Shown here piece by piece: positions 1 through 11,483 of a DNA stretch of 37,356 nt (its first letter is position 1; every line of letters begins with the position of its first letter). Under the pieces are notes generated by a model. It searched no databases and was not told the DNA's origin. It saw only the letters and a list, made by a program, of their open reading frames with translations. The position numbers and the translations under genes were made by a program. The stretch lies in NCBI GenBank assembly GCA_030429105.1, contig JAUIDE010000037.1, forward strand, positions 1 to 37,356, written 5' to 3'. Source of the stretch: Alphaproteobacteria bacterium (GTDB taxonomy: Bacteria; Pseudomonadota; Alphaproteobacteria; Rhodobacterales; Rhodobacteraceae).

Positions 1-1
1 G

Positions 2-565
2 GCGGCGCCGGCGGCCTCGGCGGGCCGGCGCTGCGGCCGCTGTGGCGCGCGGCTCCCGGCCGAGGGGAGGCGCCCGCTCGGCGCGGTCTGGGCCTGGCTC
101 GTCGCCGGCGTCGCGCTCTACATCCCGGCGAATCTGGAGCCGATGCTGGTGACGACGACCTTCGGCCGCGACAGCGCGAGCACCATCATCGGCGGCGCGC
201 TGGAGCTTTTCGCCCTCGGCTCCTACGGGGTCGGCGTCATCGTGCTCGTCGCCAGCGTCCTCATCCCGATTGCCAAGTTCCTCGCGATCGCCCGCCTAGC
301 GGCCCATGCAGGCGGGCGGGCGCCGATGCGGCCGCACGGCGCTCTGGCGCTCTATGAGGTCGTCGAGTTCATCGGCCGCTGGTCGATGATCGACGTCTTC
401 GTCGTGGCCATTCTCGCCGCTCTCGTGCAGATGGGCTTTCTCGCCAGTCTCGCGCCGGGGCCCGCGGCCGCCTTCTTCGCGCTCTCGGTGGCCGCGACGA
501 TGCTCTCGGCCCGCGCCTTCGACCCGCGGCTGATCTGGGACAGGGCTGGGGCGGAGCATGTCTGA
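2..565 (+). CDS. pqiA: PqiA family inner-membrane protein, 3' part only
   Basis: The reading frame is open from the window edge, so the N-terminus is missing. The visible part begins with a zinc-ribbon-like CxxC pair (RRCGRCGARLP), followed by a first hydrophobic helix ending in LYIPANLEPM, a segment characteristic of the PqiA family. Three more hydrophobic segments follow. PqiA proteins are multi-span inner-membrane partners of the MCE protein PqiB in a proposed lipid-trafficking path between the two membranes (family knowledge). The stop overlaps the pqiB start by 8 bp (ATGTCTGA), so the two are probably translationally coupled. An internal ATG at 143 lies after the conserved segment and is not the true start. 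Identification is firm; the full length is unknown. Confidence 0.88.
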   Translation, partial: AAPAASAGRRCGRCGARLPAEGRRPLGAVWAWLVAGVALYIPANLEPMLVTTTFGRDSASTIIGGALELFALGSYGVGVIVLVASVLIPIAKFLAIARLAAHAGGRAPMRPHGALALYEVVEFIGRWSMIDVFVVAILAALVQMGFLASLAPGPAAAFFALSVAATMLSARAFDPRLIWDRAGAEHV

Positions 566-3206
566 TCCCGGCCCGCTTCGCCCCGAGGTCGACGACCGGC
601 CCGTCCGGTCCTTCAGCCTCGTCTGGCTCTTCCCGCTCGTCGCCGTCGCGGTGACGCTGGGGCTGCTCTGGCGGGACTATGCGGGCCGGGGCCCGGTGAT
701 CGAGGTCGCCTTCGCCACCGCCGCCGGTCTCGTCGCGGGGGAGACGCCGCTGCGCTATCGCAGCGTCGAGGTCGGGCGGGTGGAGGACCTGAGCTTCACC
801 CCGGATCTCTCCCGCGTCGTCGCCCGCATCCGGCTCGACGCGGACATCGCCCCCTTCGTTGACGAGGACGCCGCCTTCTGGGTCGTCCGCCCGGAGGTGA
901 CGGCGCGCGGCGTCACGGGGCTCGAGACCGTCATCTCCGGCTCCTACATAGAAGGGACGTGGAATGACGTGCCGGGCGCCGCCCGGCGCGTCTTCGAAGG
1001 GCTGGACGAGCCGCCGCTCACCCCCTCTGACACGCCGGGGCGGCGCGTGACGCTCCGCGCGGCGGATGGCGGCGCGCTCGCGGTCGGCGCGCCTGTCTTC
1101 TACCGGCAGGTCGAGGTCGGGCGTATCGAGTCCAAGCGGCTGACGGAGGACGGGGAGGCGGTGGAGTTCGACCTTTTCGTGAACGCCCCGCATGACCGGC
1201 GGCTGACGCGGGAGACGCGGTTCTGGGTCGTCTCGGGCGTCGATCTCAGCTTCGGGGCGGACGGCGCGCGCTTCCGTATAGGCTCGCTTGCGGCGCTCCT
1301 GCAGGGCGGCGTCGCCTTCGAGGATTTCTCGCGCGGGGCGGCGGAGCCGGCGCCGGAGGGCTTCGCCTTCGACCTCTTCGCCTCACCGCGCGACGCGCGG
1401 ACCCGCGCGCTGGAGACGGACCCGGGCGCGCAGCTCCTCCTCGACATCTTCTTCGGCCGCTCCGTCCGCGGCCTCTCCGTCGGCGCGGCGGTGGAATACG
1501 AGGGCATCCGTGTCGGGCGCGTGGTGGAGATCGCGGCTGAGATCGACAGGGAGACGGGGCGCTTCTCCACCCGAACGAGGATCGCCGTCGCCCCCTCCCT
1601 CCTCGGGCTGGAGATTGGGGACGTCGCGGGGGCGGAGGCCTTCATGGCCGCCGCGGTGGGGCAGGGGCTTCGCGCCCAGCTCGCGCAGGGCAACCTCCTG
1701 ACCGGCGCGCTGATCGTCCGGCTCGTGGAGTCGCCGGAGGAGGGGCCGGCGTCGCTGGCGCGGCGGGAAGGCGGCGACGCGCCGATCATGCCCGCCATCC
1801 CCTCCGATCTCGACGAGCTCGCCGGTTCGGTGCAGGGCGCGCTGCGGCGGATCGAGCGGCTGCCGATCGAGGCCCTGTTCGACAACGCCGTCGCCCTCCT
1901 GGACAACGTCAACCGCATCGTCGGCTCCGAAGCGGCGCGGGCGGCGCCGGAGCGGGCTCTCGCCGCGCTGGACGCCGCGACGGCTCTCCTCTCCGCGCCA
2001 GGCCTTGCGGAGATACCGGCGGAGACGGCGGCGCTCCTCGCCGCGCTCAATACCCTCGCCGCCGGGCCGGAGATGATCGCCGCGCGGGACGATCTCGCCG
2101 CCACGCTGGCGAGCGCGCGGGCCATCGCCGCCGCGCTCGAAGCCTCGCCGCTTCCCGCCGACGCCGCCGCCGCTGCGGCCGCGCTCCGCGCGCTGCTGGA
2201 GGACCCGGCGCTGGCCGCTCTCCCCGCCTCCGCCGCCGCCTTGCTCTCCGATCCGGGCCTCCGCGCCGCGCCGGGCGAACTCTCCGCCCTGCTCACCTCG
2301 CTTCGCGCCCTTGTGGAAGACCCCGCCCTCCGCGCCGCGCCCGGGGAGGCGAACGCCGCGCTGGCCTCGCTCCGGGCGATCCTCGCGCGGCTGGAGGCGG
2401 AGGACGCCGCGGGCGATATCGCCGCCGCCGCCGCCGCCGCGCGCGCGCTCCTCGCCGACCCGGCCCTCGCCCGCCTCCCCGCCGAAAGCGCCGCCGCCGC
2501 CGCCGCGCTGCGCGCCCGGCTGGAGGACCCTGCGCTGGCCGGGCTCGCCGCATCCCTCGCCGCGCTGCTGGACGATCCGGGCCTCCGCGCCACGCCCGGC
2601 GCGCTCGCCGCCGCGCTCGCCTCCGCGCAGGCGCTGCTCGACGATCCCGCCCTCCGCACGGCGACGGAAGAGGCGGCGCGGACGCTCGCCGCCGCGCGCG
2701 CGGTGCTGGAGCGCTTGGCGGAGGAGGACGCCGCCGGTGAGGTCGCCGCCGCCGCCGCCGCCGCCCGCGCGCTTCTCGAAGACCCGAGCCTCACGCGCCT
2801 CGCCGGCGAATCGGCGGCGGCCGCCGCAGCGCTCCGCGCCGTCCTCGCCGCGCCGGGAGCGGAGGCGTTGCCGGATGCGGCTACGGCGGCGCTTTCCTCC
2901 ACAGCCGCCTTCCTCGACCGGCTGCGGGAGGAAGACCTCGCGGGAACCGCTGCGGAGGCGCTCGCAAGCCTGCGGGAGGCGACGGGCGCTGTCGCCCGCG
3001 CGGCGGAGGGAACGCCGGCGCTCGTCGCGCGGCTCACGCAGCTCTCGGCGCGGGCGGATGCGATCCTCTCCGCCGTCGATATCGGCTCGGAACTGAACTA
3101 CGAGACCGTCGCCGCCATCCGCGAAATCCGGGACGCCGCCCGCGCGATCACCGATCTCGCGACGCTGGTGCAACGCCAGCCCAACGCCCTCATCATGGGG
3201 AAATGA
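558..3206 (+). CDS. pqiB: PqiB-like MCE-domain intermembrane transport protein with extended C-terminal stalk
   Basis: This is an 882-residue protein. A single membrane-spanning helix lies at residues 19-38, followed by three MCE (MlaD-type) domains at about 45-135, 160-270 and 285-395. The repeated cores, such as LRYRSVEVGRVEDL, VFYRQVEVGRIESK and VEYEGIRVGRVVEI, mark each domain. MCE proteins form hexameric rings or tubes that carry lipids across the periplasm (family knowledge). The remaining 480 residues are extremely Ala/Leu-rich and predicted helical, which fits the needle seen in PqiB. E. coli PqiB is about 546 residues, so this stalk is much longer. Residues 542-757 are two 108-residue tandem repeats, with a third copy that diverges afterwards. 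The gene overlaps pqiA by 8 bp and pqiC by 4 bp. Confidence 0.9.
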   Translation: MSDPGPLRPEVDDRPVRSFSLVWLFPLVAVAVTLGLLWRDYAGRGPVIEVAFATAAGLVAGETPLRYRSVEVGRVEDLSFTPDLSRVVARIRLDADIAPFVDEDAAFWVVRPEVTARGVTGLETVISGSYIEGTWNDVPGAARRVFEGLDEPPLTPSDTPGRRVTLRAADGGALAVGAPVFYRQVEVGRIESKRLTEDGEAVEFDLFVNAPHDRRLTRETRFWVVSGVDLSFGADGARFRIGSLAALLQGGVAFEDFSRGAAEPAPEGFAFDLFASPRDARTRALETDPGAQLLLDIFFGRSVRGLSVGAAVEYEGIRVGRVVEIAAEIDRETGRFSTRTRIAVAPSLLGLEIGDVAGAEAFMAAAVGQGLRAQLAQGNLLTGALIVRLVESPEEGPASLARREGGDAPIMPAIPSDLDELAGSVQGALRRIERLPIEALFDNAVALLDNVNRIVGSEAARAAPERALAALDAATALLSAPGLAEIPAETAALLAALNTLAAGPEMIAARDDLAATLASARAIAAALEASPLPADAAAAAAALRALLEDPALAALPASAAALLSDPGLRAAPGELSALLTSLRALVEDPALRAAPGEANAALASLRAILARLEAEDAAGDIAAAAAAARALLADPALARLPAESAAAAAALRARLEDPALAGLAASLAALLDDPGLRATPGALAAALASAQALLDDPALRTATEEAARTLAAARAVLERLAEEDAAGEVAAAAAAARALLEDPSLTRLAGESAAAAAALRAVLAAPGAEALPDAATAALSSTAAFLDRLREEDLAGTAAEALASLREATGAVARAAEGTPALVARLTQLSARADAILSAVDIGSELNYETVAAIREIRDAARAITDLATLVQRQPNALIMGK
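2181..2828 (+). repeat. Two in-frame 324-bp tandem repeats inside pqiB
   Basis: Residues 542-649 (2181-2504) and 650-757 (2505-2828) align without gaps over 108 residues. Both begin ALRAxLEDPALA, share LxDPGLRAxPG near position 24, xEDAAGxxAAAAAAARALL near 74-91, and end ESAAAAA. A third copy begins at 2829 (ALRAVL) but soon diverges. A shorter motif, RALLxDPALxxxP, recurs inside each copy. The pattern looks like duplication of a helical stalk module. Confidence 0.85.
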
Positions 3207-3714
3207 CGATGCGCGCCGCCTTCCTTGGGCTTCTTCTCCTCGCGGCCTGCGCCGCCGCTCCGCCCGCCCCGCGGCTCTACCTGCTCGAGGCGCCGCAATC
3301 GGCGTCGACAGCGCAAGGGAGCGGGGCGGAGGCGGTCGGCGTCCGGGAAATCTCGCTGCCGCTCTATGCGCGCCGCCTCCAGATCGCGGCGGAGGACGGT
3401 GCGGGCGCGGTCTCCGCCTCGGAGGATCATCTCTGGGCGGAGGAGCCCGCCCGCGCCGCGACTCGCCTCGTCGCCCGCCGCCTCGCGATGCTGCGCGGCG
3501 GCCCGGTCTATGCCGACCCGTGGCCGCAGGGCGCCGCCCCCGCGATCATCCTCTCGCTTGAAGCGGATCGTCTCCTCGGCTCCTTCGGCGGCGAGGCGCG
3601 GCTCGAAGGGCAGATGAGCCTTTCTTGCGCCGCCGCGCGCGACCGGATCGAGACGCGCCCCTTCGCGGTCCGCGCCGGCGCCGCGGGCGCGGACCACGCC
3701 GCGCTCGTCAACGC

Positions 3715-6708
<2,994 letters not shown>

Positions 6709-6867
6709 GCGGATCACTCCGAACCTTTCAGGTCCCGTTGGCGGCAGCTTATCGGGCGAAATGTCGAAACAAAGTGCAAACGACACGTTTCTTTCACTCA
6801 TCTCAACCGCAGGCTTGCCATCGCGCGCGCCCCCGCCGCAGGATGACGCAAACGGGGAGACCGGGCA
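6709..6867. promoter_or_regulatory. Divergent promoter region between the hybrid kinase and the polyamine operon
   Basis: These 159 bp separate two outward-facing genes. They contain one of the few AT-rich patches in the neighbourhood (about 6768-6808, running through aaacaaagtgcaaacgacac), where promoters are likely. I could not assign -35/-10 boxes with confidence. A good Shine-Dalgarno (GGGGAGA, 6854-6860) precedes the TTG start of the ATPase gene. Confidence 0.5.
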
Positions 6868-7950
6868 TTGGCGAGAGAAAACCCCGCTCCGGCGGTCGAG
6901 GCGCGGGCGGCGCGCAAGGTCTATGGCGAAGGGGAGGGGGCGGTCGTCGCTCTCGCGGGGGTCGACCTCGCCATCGCGGAAGGGGAGTTCTTCACGCTTC
7001 TCGGCCCCTCGGGCTGCGGGAAGACCACGCTCCTCCGCCTCATAGCCGGGTTCGAGACGCCGACGGAAGGCGCAATCCTCCTCGGCGGCGCCGAGGTCAC
7101 CGCGCTGCCGCCGAACCGGCGGAAGGTGAATACGGTCTTCCAGTCCTACGCCCTTTTTCCGCATCTTACCGTCGCCCAGAACATCGCCTTCGGGCTCGAG
7201 ATGCTGGACAAGCCGCGCGCCGAGGTCTCCGCCACGGTGGCGGAAATGCTGGCGCTCGTCCGCATGGAGCCGATGGCGGGCCGCAGCCCGGCGCAGCTCT
7301 CGGGCGGCCAGCAGCAGCGCGTCGCCCTCGCCCGCGCGCTCGCGCCGCGGCCGCGGGTCCTCCTCCTTGACGAGCCCCTCTCCGCGCTCGACCTGAAGCT
7401 CCGGAAGGAGATGCAGAGCGAGCTGAAGCGCCTCCAGCGCGAGACGGGGATCACCTTCGTCTTCGTCACGCATGACCAGGAGGAGGCGCTGACGATGTCG
7501 GACCGCATCGCCGTGATGTCCGGCGGCGCGATCCGGCAGGTTGGCGCCCCGAGGGAGGTCTACAACCGGCCGGCGGATCGGTTCGTGGCGGATTTCATCG
7601 GGGAGACGAATTTCCTTGAGGGCAGGGTGGAGGACGGCCGGCTCCACCTCCCGGGCGGCGAGGCGATCCGGCTCCCCGAGGGCGCTGCGGCGGCGGAAGG
7701 CGCGGCGGCGACGCTGACGATCCGCCCAGAGCAGGTGCGCCTCGCGCCGGAAGGGGAGGATGGACTGGCGGCGACCGTTGCGGACAGCGTCTATTTCGGC
7801 GCTGACCTCCACCTCCATCTCCGCCTTGCGGGCGGCGCTGCGCTCGTCGCCCGGCTGCAGAGCCCGCCCTCGGGCGAAGCCGGCCTCGCCCCCGGCGCCG
7901 TCGTCTCGGTGCGCTTCGCGCCCGGCGCGGCGCAGCTCTTGGAGGGCTGA
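6868..7950 (+). CDS. potA: Polyamine (spermidine/putrescine-type) ABC transporter ATP-binding protein
   Basis: This 360-residue ATPase has Walker [10 protein letters not shown] (residues 46-54), Q-loop FQSYALFPH, signature LSGGQQQR (144-151), Walker B VLLLDEP (164-170) and an H-loop in [11 protein letters not shown]-terminal TOBE-type domain (about 280-355) includes IRPEQVRL. This architecture is that of PotA/UgpC-type importer ATPases. The three downstream genes give the substrate class. The start is a TTG at 6868 with GGGGAGA seven bases upstream; the nearby ATG at 6843 is out of frame. The next gene begins one base after the stop. Confidence 0.92.
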   Translation: MARENPAPAVEARAARKVYGEGEGAVVALAGVDLAIAEGEFFTLLGPSGCGKTTLLRLIAGFETPTEGAILLGGAEVTALPPNRRKVNTVFQSYALFPHLTVAQNIAFGLEMLDKPRAEVSATVAEMLALVRMEPMAGRSPAQLSGGQQQRVALARALAPRPRVLLLDEPLSALDLKLRKEMQSELKRLQRETGITFVFVTHDQEEALTMSDRIAVMSGGAIRQVGAPREVYNRPADRFVADFIGETNFLEGRVEDGRLHLPGGEAIRLPEGAAAAEGAAATLTIRPEQVRLAPEGEDGLAATVADSVYFGADLHLHLRLAGGAALVARLQSPPSGEAGLAPGAVVSVRFAPGAAQLLEG

Positions 7951-7951
7951 G

Positions 7952-8872
7952 ATGGCCTCGGCGGCGGAGCGGGCGAGCCGGGCGGAGGATGTGAGGCGCT
8001 ACTGGGCGCTCTGCGCGCCCGCGCTCTTCCTCCTTCTCGTCGGCGCCTCCGGCCCGCTCCTCATCGTCGTCGTCTACTCGTTCCTCGAACCCGGGGACTA
8101 TTCCGGCGTCTCCTGGCGCTTCACTTTCGACGCGTGGATCAACGTCTTCTTCCAGAAAGATATTTTCGACGAGACATGGGGCGTCGCCGACGCGCATCTG
8201 ACGATCTTCTGGCGCTCCGTCCGCCTCTCGCTGCTGACGACGGCGATCACCTTCGCCTTCGGCTTCCCGATGGCCTGGTTCATCGCCACGCGGCCGCAGA
8301 AGGAGCGGGCGCTCTGGCTATTCCTCGTCACCATCCCGTTCTGGACCAATCTCCTCATCCGCACCTTCGCGATCATGGAGGTGATCCGGAACCAGGGCCT
8401 GCTCAACACCGCCCTGATGGGGCTCGGCCTGATCGAGACGCCAATCCAGATCCTCTATACCGACGCGGCGGTGCTGATCGGCATGGCCTATGTTTATCTC
8501 CCGCTGATGGTCCTGCCGCTCTACGCCGCGATAGACCGGTTCGACTTCCGCCTCGCGGAAGCCGCCTACGATCTCTACGCCAGCCGCTGGCGCGTGATGC
8601 GGCGCGTGGTGCTGCCCATCGTGCGGCCCGGCGTCGTCGCCGGCTGCATCCTCGTCTTCGTCCCCTCGCTCGGCGCCTATGTCACGCCGCGGGTGCTGGG
8701 CGGGGGCAAGAACATGATGATCGGCAACTTCATCGAATTGCAGTTCGGGCAGGGGCGGAACTGGCCGCTCGGCGCCGCGCTGTCCATGCTTCTGCTGATG
8801 ATCGTGATGATCGCCCTCCTCGCCTATGTCCGGGTCTCGACGCGAAAGGATGCGCATGGCCACGGTGCGTGA
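7952..8872 (+). CDS. potB: Polyamine-type ABC transporter permease (PotB family)
   Basis: This 306-residue inner-membrane protein has about six hydrophobic helices. The cytoplasmic EAA loop that docks the ATPase is visible as EAAYDLYASRWRVMRRVVLPIVRPG. The periplasmic insert after the first helix (SGVSWRFTFDAWINVFF) is typical of PotB/PotH. The ATG at 7952 follows the potA stop by one base, with GGAGGG in the end of potA as ribosome site. The 3' end overlaps potC by 17 bp. The family is clear; exact polyamine specificity is not. Confidence 0.92.
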   Translation: MASAAERASRAEDVRRYWALCAPALFLLLVGASGPLLIVVVYSFLEPGDYSGVSWRFTFDAWINVFFQKDIFDETWGVADAHLTIFWRSVRLSLLTTAITFAFGFPMAWFIATRPQKERALWLFLVTIPFWTNLLIRTFAIMEVIRNQGLLNTALMGLGLIETPIQILYTDAAVLIGMAYVYLPLMVLPLYAAIDRFDFRLAEAAYDLYASRWRVMRRVVLPIVRPGVVAGCILVFVPSLGAYVTPRVLGGGKNMMIGNFIELQFGQGRNWPLGAALSMLLLMIVMIALLAYVRVSTRKDAHGHGA

Positions 8873-9662
8873 CTTCTCCGCCTCCCGGATGCCCGGCTTC
8901 GCCGCGGTGGCGATCGTCGCCTTCCTGCTGCTCTACGCGCCGATCTTCACGCTCGTCGTCTATTCCTTCAACGACTCGCAGAGCGTCGCGGTCTGGGGCG
9001 GGTTCTCGCTCAAATGGTATGCCGAGGCGTGGGAGAACACGGCGGTGCAGGACGCGGCGATCCGCTCACTCGTCATCGCCTCCTTCGCTTCGGCCATCGC
9101 GACCACGGTGGCGACGATGGCCGCCCTCGGCACGACGCGGAACGAGGCGTTCCGGGGGCGGACCTTCGTCTATGTGATGATCAACCAGCCGCTGATGGCG
9201 CCCGAGATCGTCACCGCCGTCGCCCTCCTCATCCTCTTCGCCGCGGTGAAGACGGCGACGGGCTATACCGGCCTCGGCTATCTCATCCTCGCCCATTCCG
9301 CCTTCTGCGTGCCCTTCGCCTATCTGCCGATCCGCGCGCGGCTGGAAGGCATGGACCTCAGCCTCGAAATGGCGGCGGCGGACCTCTACGCCAGCCGCTG
9401 GCGCGCCTTCCGAAGGGTGACGCTGCCGCTGATGGCGCCGGGCATCGCCGCGGGGGCGATGCTCGCCTTCGTCATCTCGCTGGACGACGTCATCATCACC
9501 GAGTTTGTAAAATCCGCCGGGCAGGATACGCTGCCCACATACATGCTCGGCCAGCTGCGCCGGGTGGTGACGCCGGAGGTCAACGCGATATCGACCGCGC
9601 TCCTTGGCCTCACCGTGATCCTGCTGACCGCGTTCTTCCTTCTGACGCGGAAGCGAGACTGA
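8856..9662 (+). CDS. potC: Polyamine-type ABC transporter permease (PotC family)
   Basis: This 268-residue protein has six hydrophobic helices. Its opening YAPIFTLVVYSFNDSQ is a PotC/PotI hallmark. The EAA loop reads EMAAADLYASRWRAFRRVTLPLMAPG and is followed by FVISLDDVIITEF, another strongly conserved PotC segment. ATGs at 8826, 8850 and 8856 are all in frame; I prefer 8856 because AAAGGA lies about 5 nt upstream. It pairs with the PotB protein to form the membrane channel. Confidence 0.92.
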   Translation: MATVRDFSASRMPGFAAVAIVAFLLLYAPIFTLVVYSFNDSQSVAVWGGFSLKWYAEAWENTAVQDAAIRSLVIASFASAIATTVATMAALGTTRNEAFRGRTFVYVMINQPLMAPEIVTAVALLILFAAVKTATGYTGLGYLILAHSAFCVPFAYLPIRARLEGMDLSLEMAAADLYASRWRAFRRVTLPLMAPGIAAGAMLAFVISLDDVIITEFVKSAGQDTLPTYMLGQLRRVVTPEVNAISTALLGLTVILLTAFFLLTRKRD

Positions 9663-9697
9663 AAGGCGCGGAAGCGCGCCGCAACAGGGAGACTGAA

Positions 9698-10723
9698 ATG
9701 AAAAAACTCGGAATGCTGACCATCGCCTCGTTCCTGGCGGCGGGCGCCGCGCAGGCGGCGGGCGAGCTCAACATCTATAACTGGGGCAACTACACGAGCC
9801 CCGAGCTCATCAAGAAGTTCGAGGAGACCTATGACGTCAAGGTCACCATCACCGATTATGACAGCAACACCACGGCGCTGACGAAGATCGAGGCCGGCGG
9901 CCACGGCTTCGACATCGTGGTGCCGACGCACAGCTACATGCAGATCTTCGTCGAGAAGGGCCTGCTCATGGAGCCGGGCATCCCGGAGATGGAGAACTTC
10001 AAGCACGTATCGGAGAACTGGAAGAACGTCGAATGGGATCCGGGCCGCCGCTATTCCGTGCCGTGGCAGTGGGGAACCACCGGCGTCGCCGTCAACAAGT
10101 CCATTTATAACGGGGACATCAACACCTCCGCCATCTGGCTCGACCCGCCGGCGGAACTGGTCGGCAAGGTCAACGTCGTGCCGGAAATGCAGGACGTTGT
10201 GAACCTCGCTCTGATGTATGTCGGCGGCGAGCCCTGCACGACCGACAAGGCCAAGCTGAAGGAGGCGCGGGACGTCCTGATGGCCGCGAAGCCGAAATGG
10301 ATGTCGATGGATTACGGAATGACGGAGAAGCTTTCGAGCGGCGACGTCCCCGCTTCCGTCAACTGGAACGGCTCCACCTTCCGCGCGCGAAACAACAACC
10401 CGGACGTCGCCTACGGCTATCCGAAGGAAGGCTACCCCGTCTGGATGGACAGCGCCGCGATCCTCGCCGACGCGCAGAACGTGGAGAATGCGAAGCTCTT
10501 CCTCAACTTCATCATGGCGCCTGAAAACGCCGCCATGATCTCCGCCTTCGCCCGCTACGCGAACGGGATCGACGGCTCCGAGGCCTTCATGCCGGAAGAC
10601 ATGAAGACGGCGCCGGAAATCGTCGTGCCGGTGGAGCTTGTCGCCGCGGGCCAGTTCAGCCCGGCCTGCTCCGACGAGGCGCAGGCCTTCTACACGGCGA
10701 TCTGGACCGAGCTCCAGAAGTGA
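9698..10723 (+). CDS. potD: Periplasmic polyamine-type substrate-binding protein (PotD/PotF family)
   Basis: This 341-residue protein has a Sec signal peptide (MKKLGMLTIASFLAAGAAQA, cleavage before AGELN). The mature start ELNIYNWGNYTSPELIKKFEE is the PotD/PotF signature, and Trp/Tyr residues in this strand line the polyamine site in characterised members. ITDYDSNTTALTKIEAG, FDIVVPTHSYM and VPWQWGTTGVAVNK follow the family pattern. AGGGAGA lies just upstream of ATG 9698. It is the last gene of the operon and is followed at once by a strong terminator. The exact ligand (putrescine, spermidine or another cationic amine) is undetermined. Confidence 0.92.
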   Translation: MKKLGMLTIASFLAAGAAQAAGELNIYNWGNYTSPELIKKFEETYDVKVTITDYDSNTTALTKIEAGGHGFDIVVPTHSYMQIFVEKGLLMEPGIPEMENFKHVSENWKNVEWDPGRRYSVPWQWGTTGVAVNKSIYNGDINTSAIWLDPPAELVGKVNVVPEMQDVVNLALMYVGGEPCTTDKAKLKEARDVLMAAKPKWMSMDYGMTEKLSSGDVPASVNWNGSTFRARNNNPDVAYGYPKEGYPVWMDSAAILADAQNVENAKLFLNFIMAPENAAMISAFARYANGIDGSEAFMPEDMKTAPEIVVPVELVAAGQFSPACSDEAQAFYTAIWTELQK

Positions 10724-10729
10724 GGAACA

Positions 10730-10761
10730 GGGCCGCCGGCCCTCGCCGGCGGCCCTTTTTT
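10730..10761 (+). terminator. Rho-independent terminator of the polyamine operon
   Basis: A perfect 11-bp stem, GGGCCGCCGGC / GCCGGCGGCCC, with a CCTC loop is followed by six T residues (10756-10761). It begins 6 bp after the stop of the binding-protein gene. Confidence 0.95.
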
Positions 10762-10809
10762 CGCTCGGTTCCGGGCGTATAAGGTCCGTCCGGCACGGCG
10801 GAGGCGCAG

Positions 10810-11220
10810 ATGGTTTTCGGGTTCTTCAGGAAGGGCGGCGGCGAGGAGGAGGCGGTCTCCCGCTATGCCGACGTCGTCGTGGTCAGCCTCCGCAAGTCCG
10901 CCTATTACGCCGACAGCCGGGACGCGCTGCTGAAGACGGTCGGCGCCGCGGTCGAGGACTCGCCCACCGGGAAGGTGGTGATCGAGATGAGCGGCGTGAA
11001 GCAGTTCACCTCCGGCCCGCTCGGAGCCCTCGTCGTCTCGGCGCGGAAGGCGGCGGACAAGGGCGGCCGCCTCGTCCTCGCCGCCTCCGTCTCCGGCTTT
11101 GTCGGCAAGGTACTCTCGACGGCGACCGAGACAGCCGCGAACCCCTCCTACCCGAATGTCCGCGCCGCGCTCTCGGCGCTGTCGACGGAGGCGGCCTCGG
11201 CCTTCGACAAGGCGCAGTAG
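10810..11220 (+). CDS. STAS-domain protein (anti-sigma-factor-antagonist-like)
   Basis: This 136-residue protein has a short basic lead (residues 1-20) and one STAS fold. The lead strand is ADVVVVSLRKSAYY. The core is KVVIEMSGVKQFTSGPLGALVVSARKAADKGGRLVLA, in which TSGPLGAL occupies the place of the phosphorylatable-Ser loop of SpoIIAA/RsbV proteins. The C-terminal region is also compatible with the fold. STAS proteins usually switch partner proteins (anti-sigma factors, transporters, phosphatases), but no partner kinase or anti-sigma gene lies beside it. GGAGG precedes the ATG by about 5 nt, and a TATAAG at 10778 could be a -10 box. It is separated from the polyamine operon by the terminator. 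Confidence 0.75.
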   Translation: MVFGFFRKGGGEEEAVSRYADVVVVSLRKSAYYADSRDALLKTVGAAVEDSPTGKVVIEMSGVKQFTSGPLGALVVSARKAADKGGRLVLAASVSGFVGKVLSTATETAANPSYPNVRAALSALSTEAASAFDKAQ

Positions 11221-11483
11221 GGGGCTGAGGGAAGCCGGCCGGGCCCGCTCGCCGCGCTCCCCCCATGTCCCTTGGTGCGTGCCACCAGCACGCGCCGCGG
11301 CCGCCCCTGCCGGGGGGCGGACGCATCGCGACGCCGCAAGACGCTCCGCCGCCGGGGTTCCTGACGCGATAAACCGCCGCCGCCCCCTCGTTCCGAAGCG
11401 TCCGCCGAGGGGCCGCCGCGGCCCTTCGCGCTCCGCTCGGCGGGCGGCTTCGCCGGGGCGCGCCCTTCAGGGCTGAGCCGGTT

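Noticed and set aside
1100-3173. Two long - strand frames (645 and 596 residues) opposite pqiB
   Set aside because: They consist of low-complexity Ser/Ala/Arg or Gly/Arg runs produced by the Ala-rich repeats of pqiB on the other strand; no domain or start site supports them.
6709-7818. N-terminal extension of the histidine kinase across the potA gene
   Set aside because: The frame is open for 370 more codons, but that part is antisense to a clear ABC ATPase and has no family features; the ribosome site supports the start at 6708.
11221-11483. Possible genes or a terminator in the 263-bp gap after the STAS gene
   Set aside because: Several GC-rich dyads occur, but none has a clear T-run, and short frames lack ribosome sites; nothing supported.
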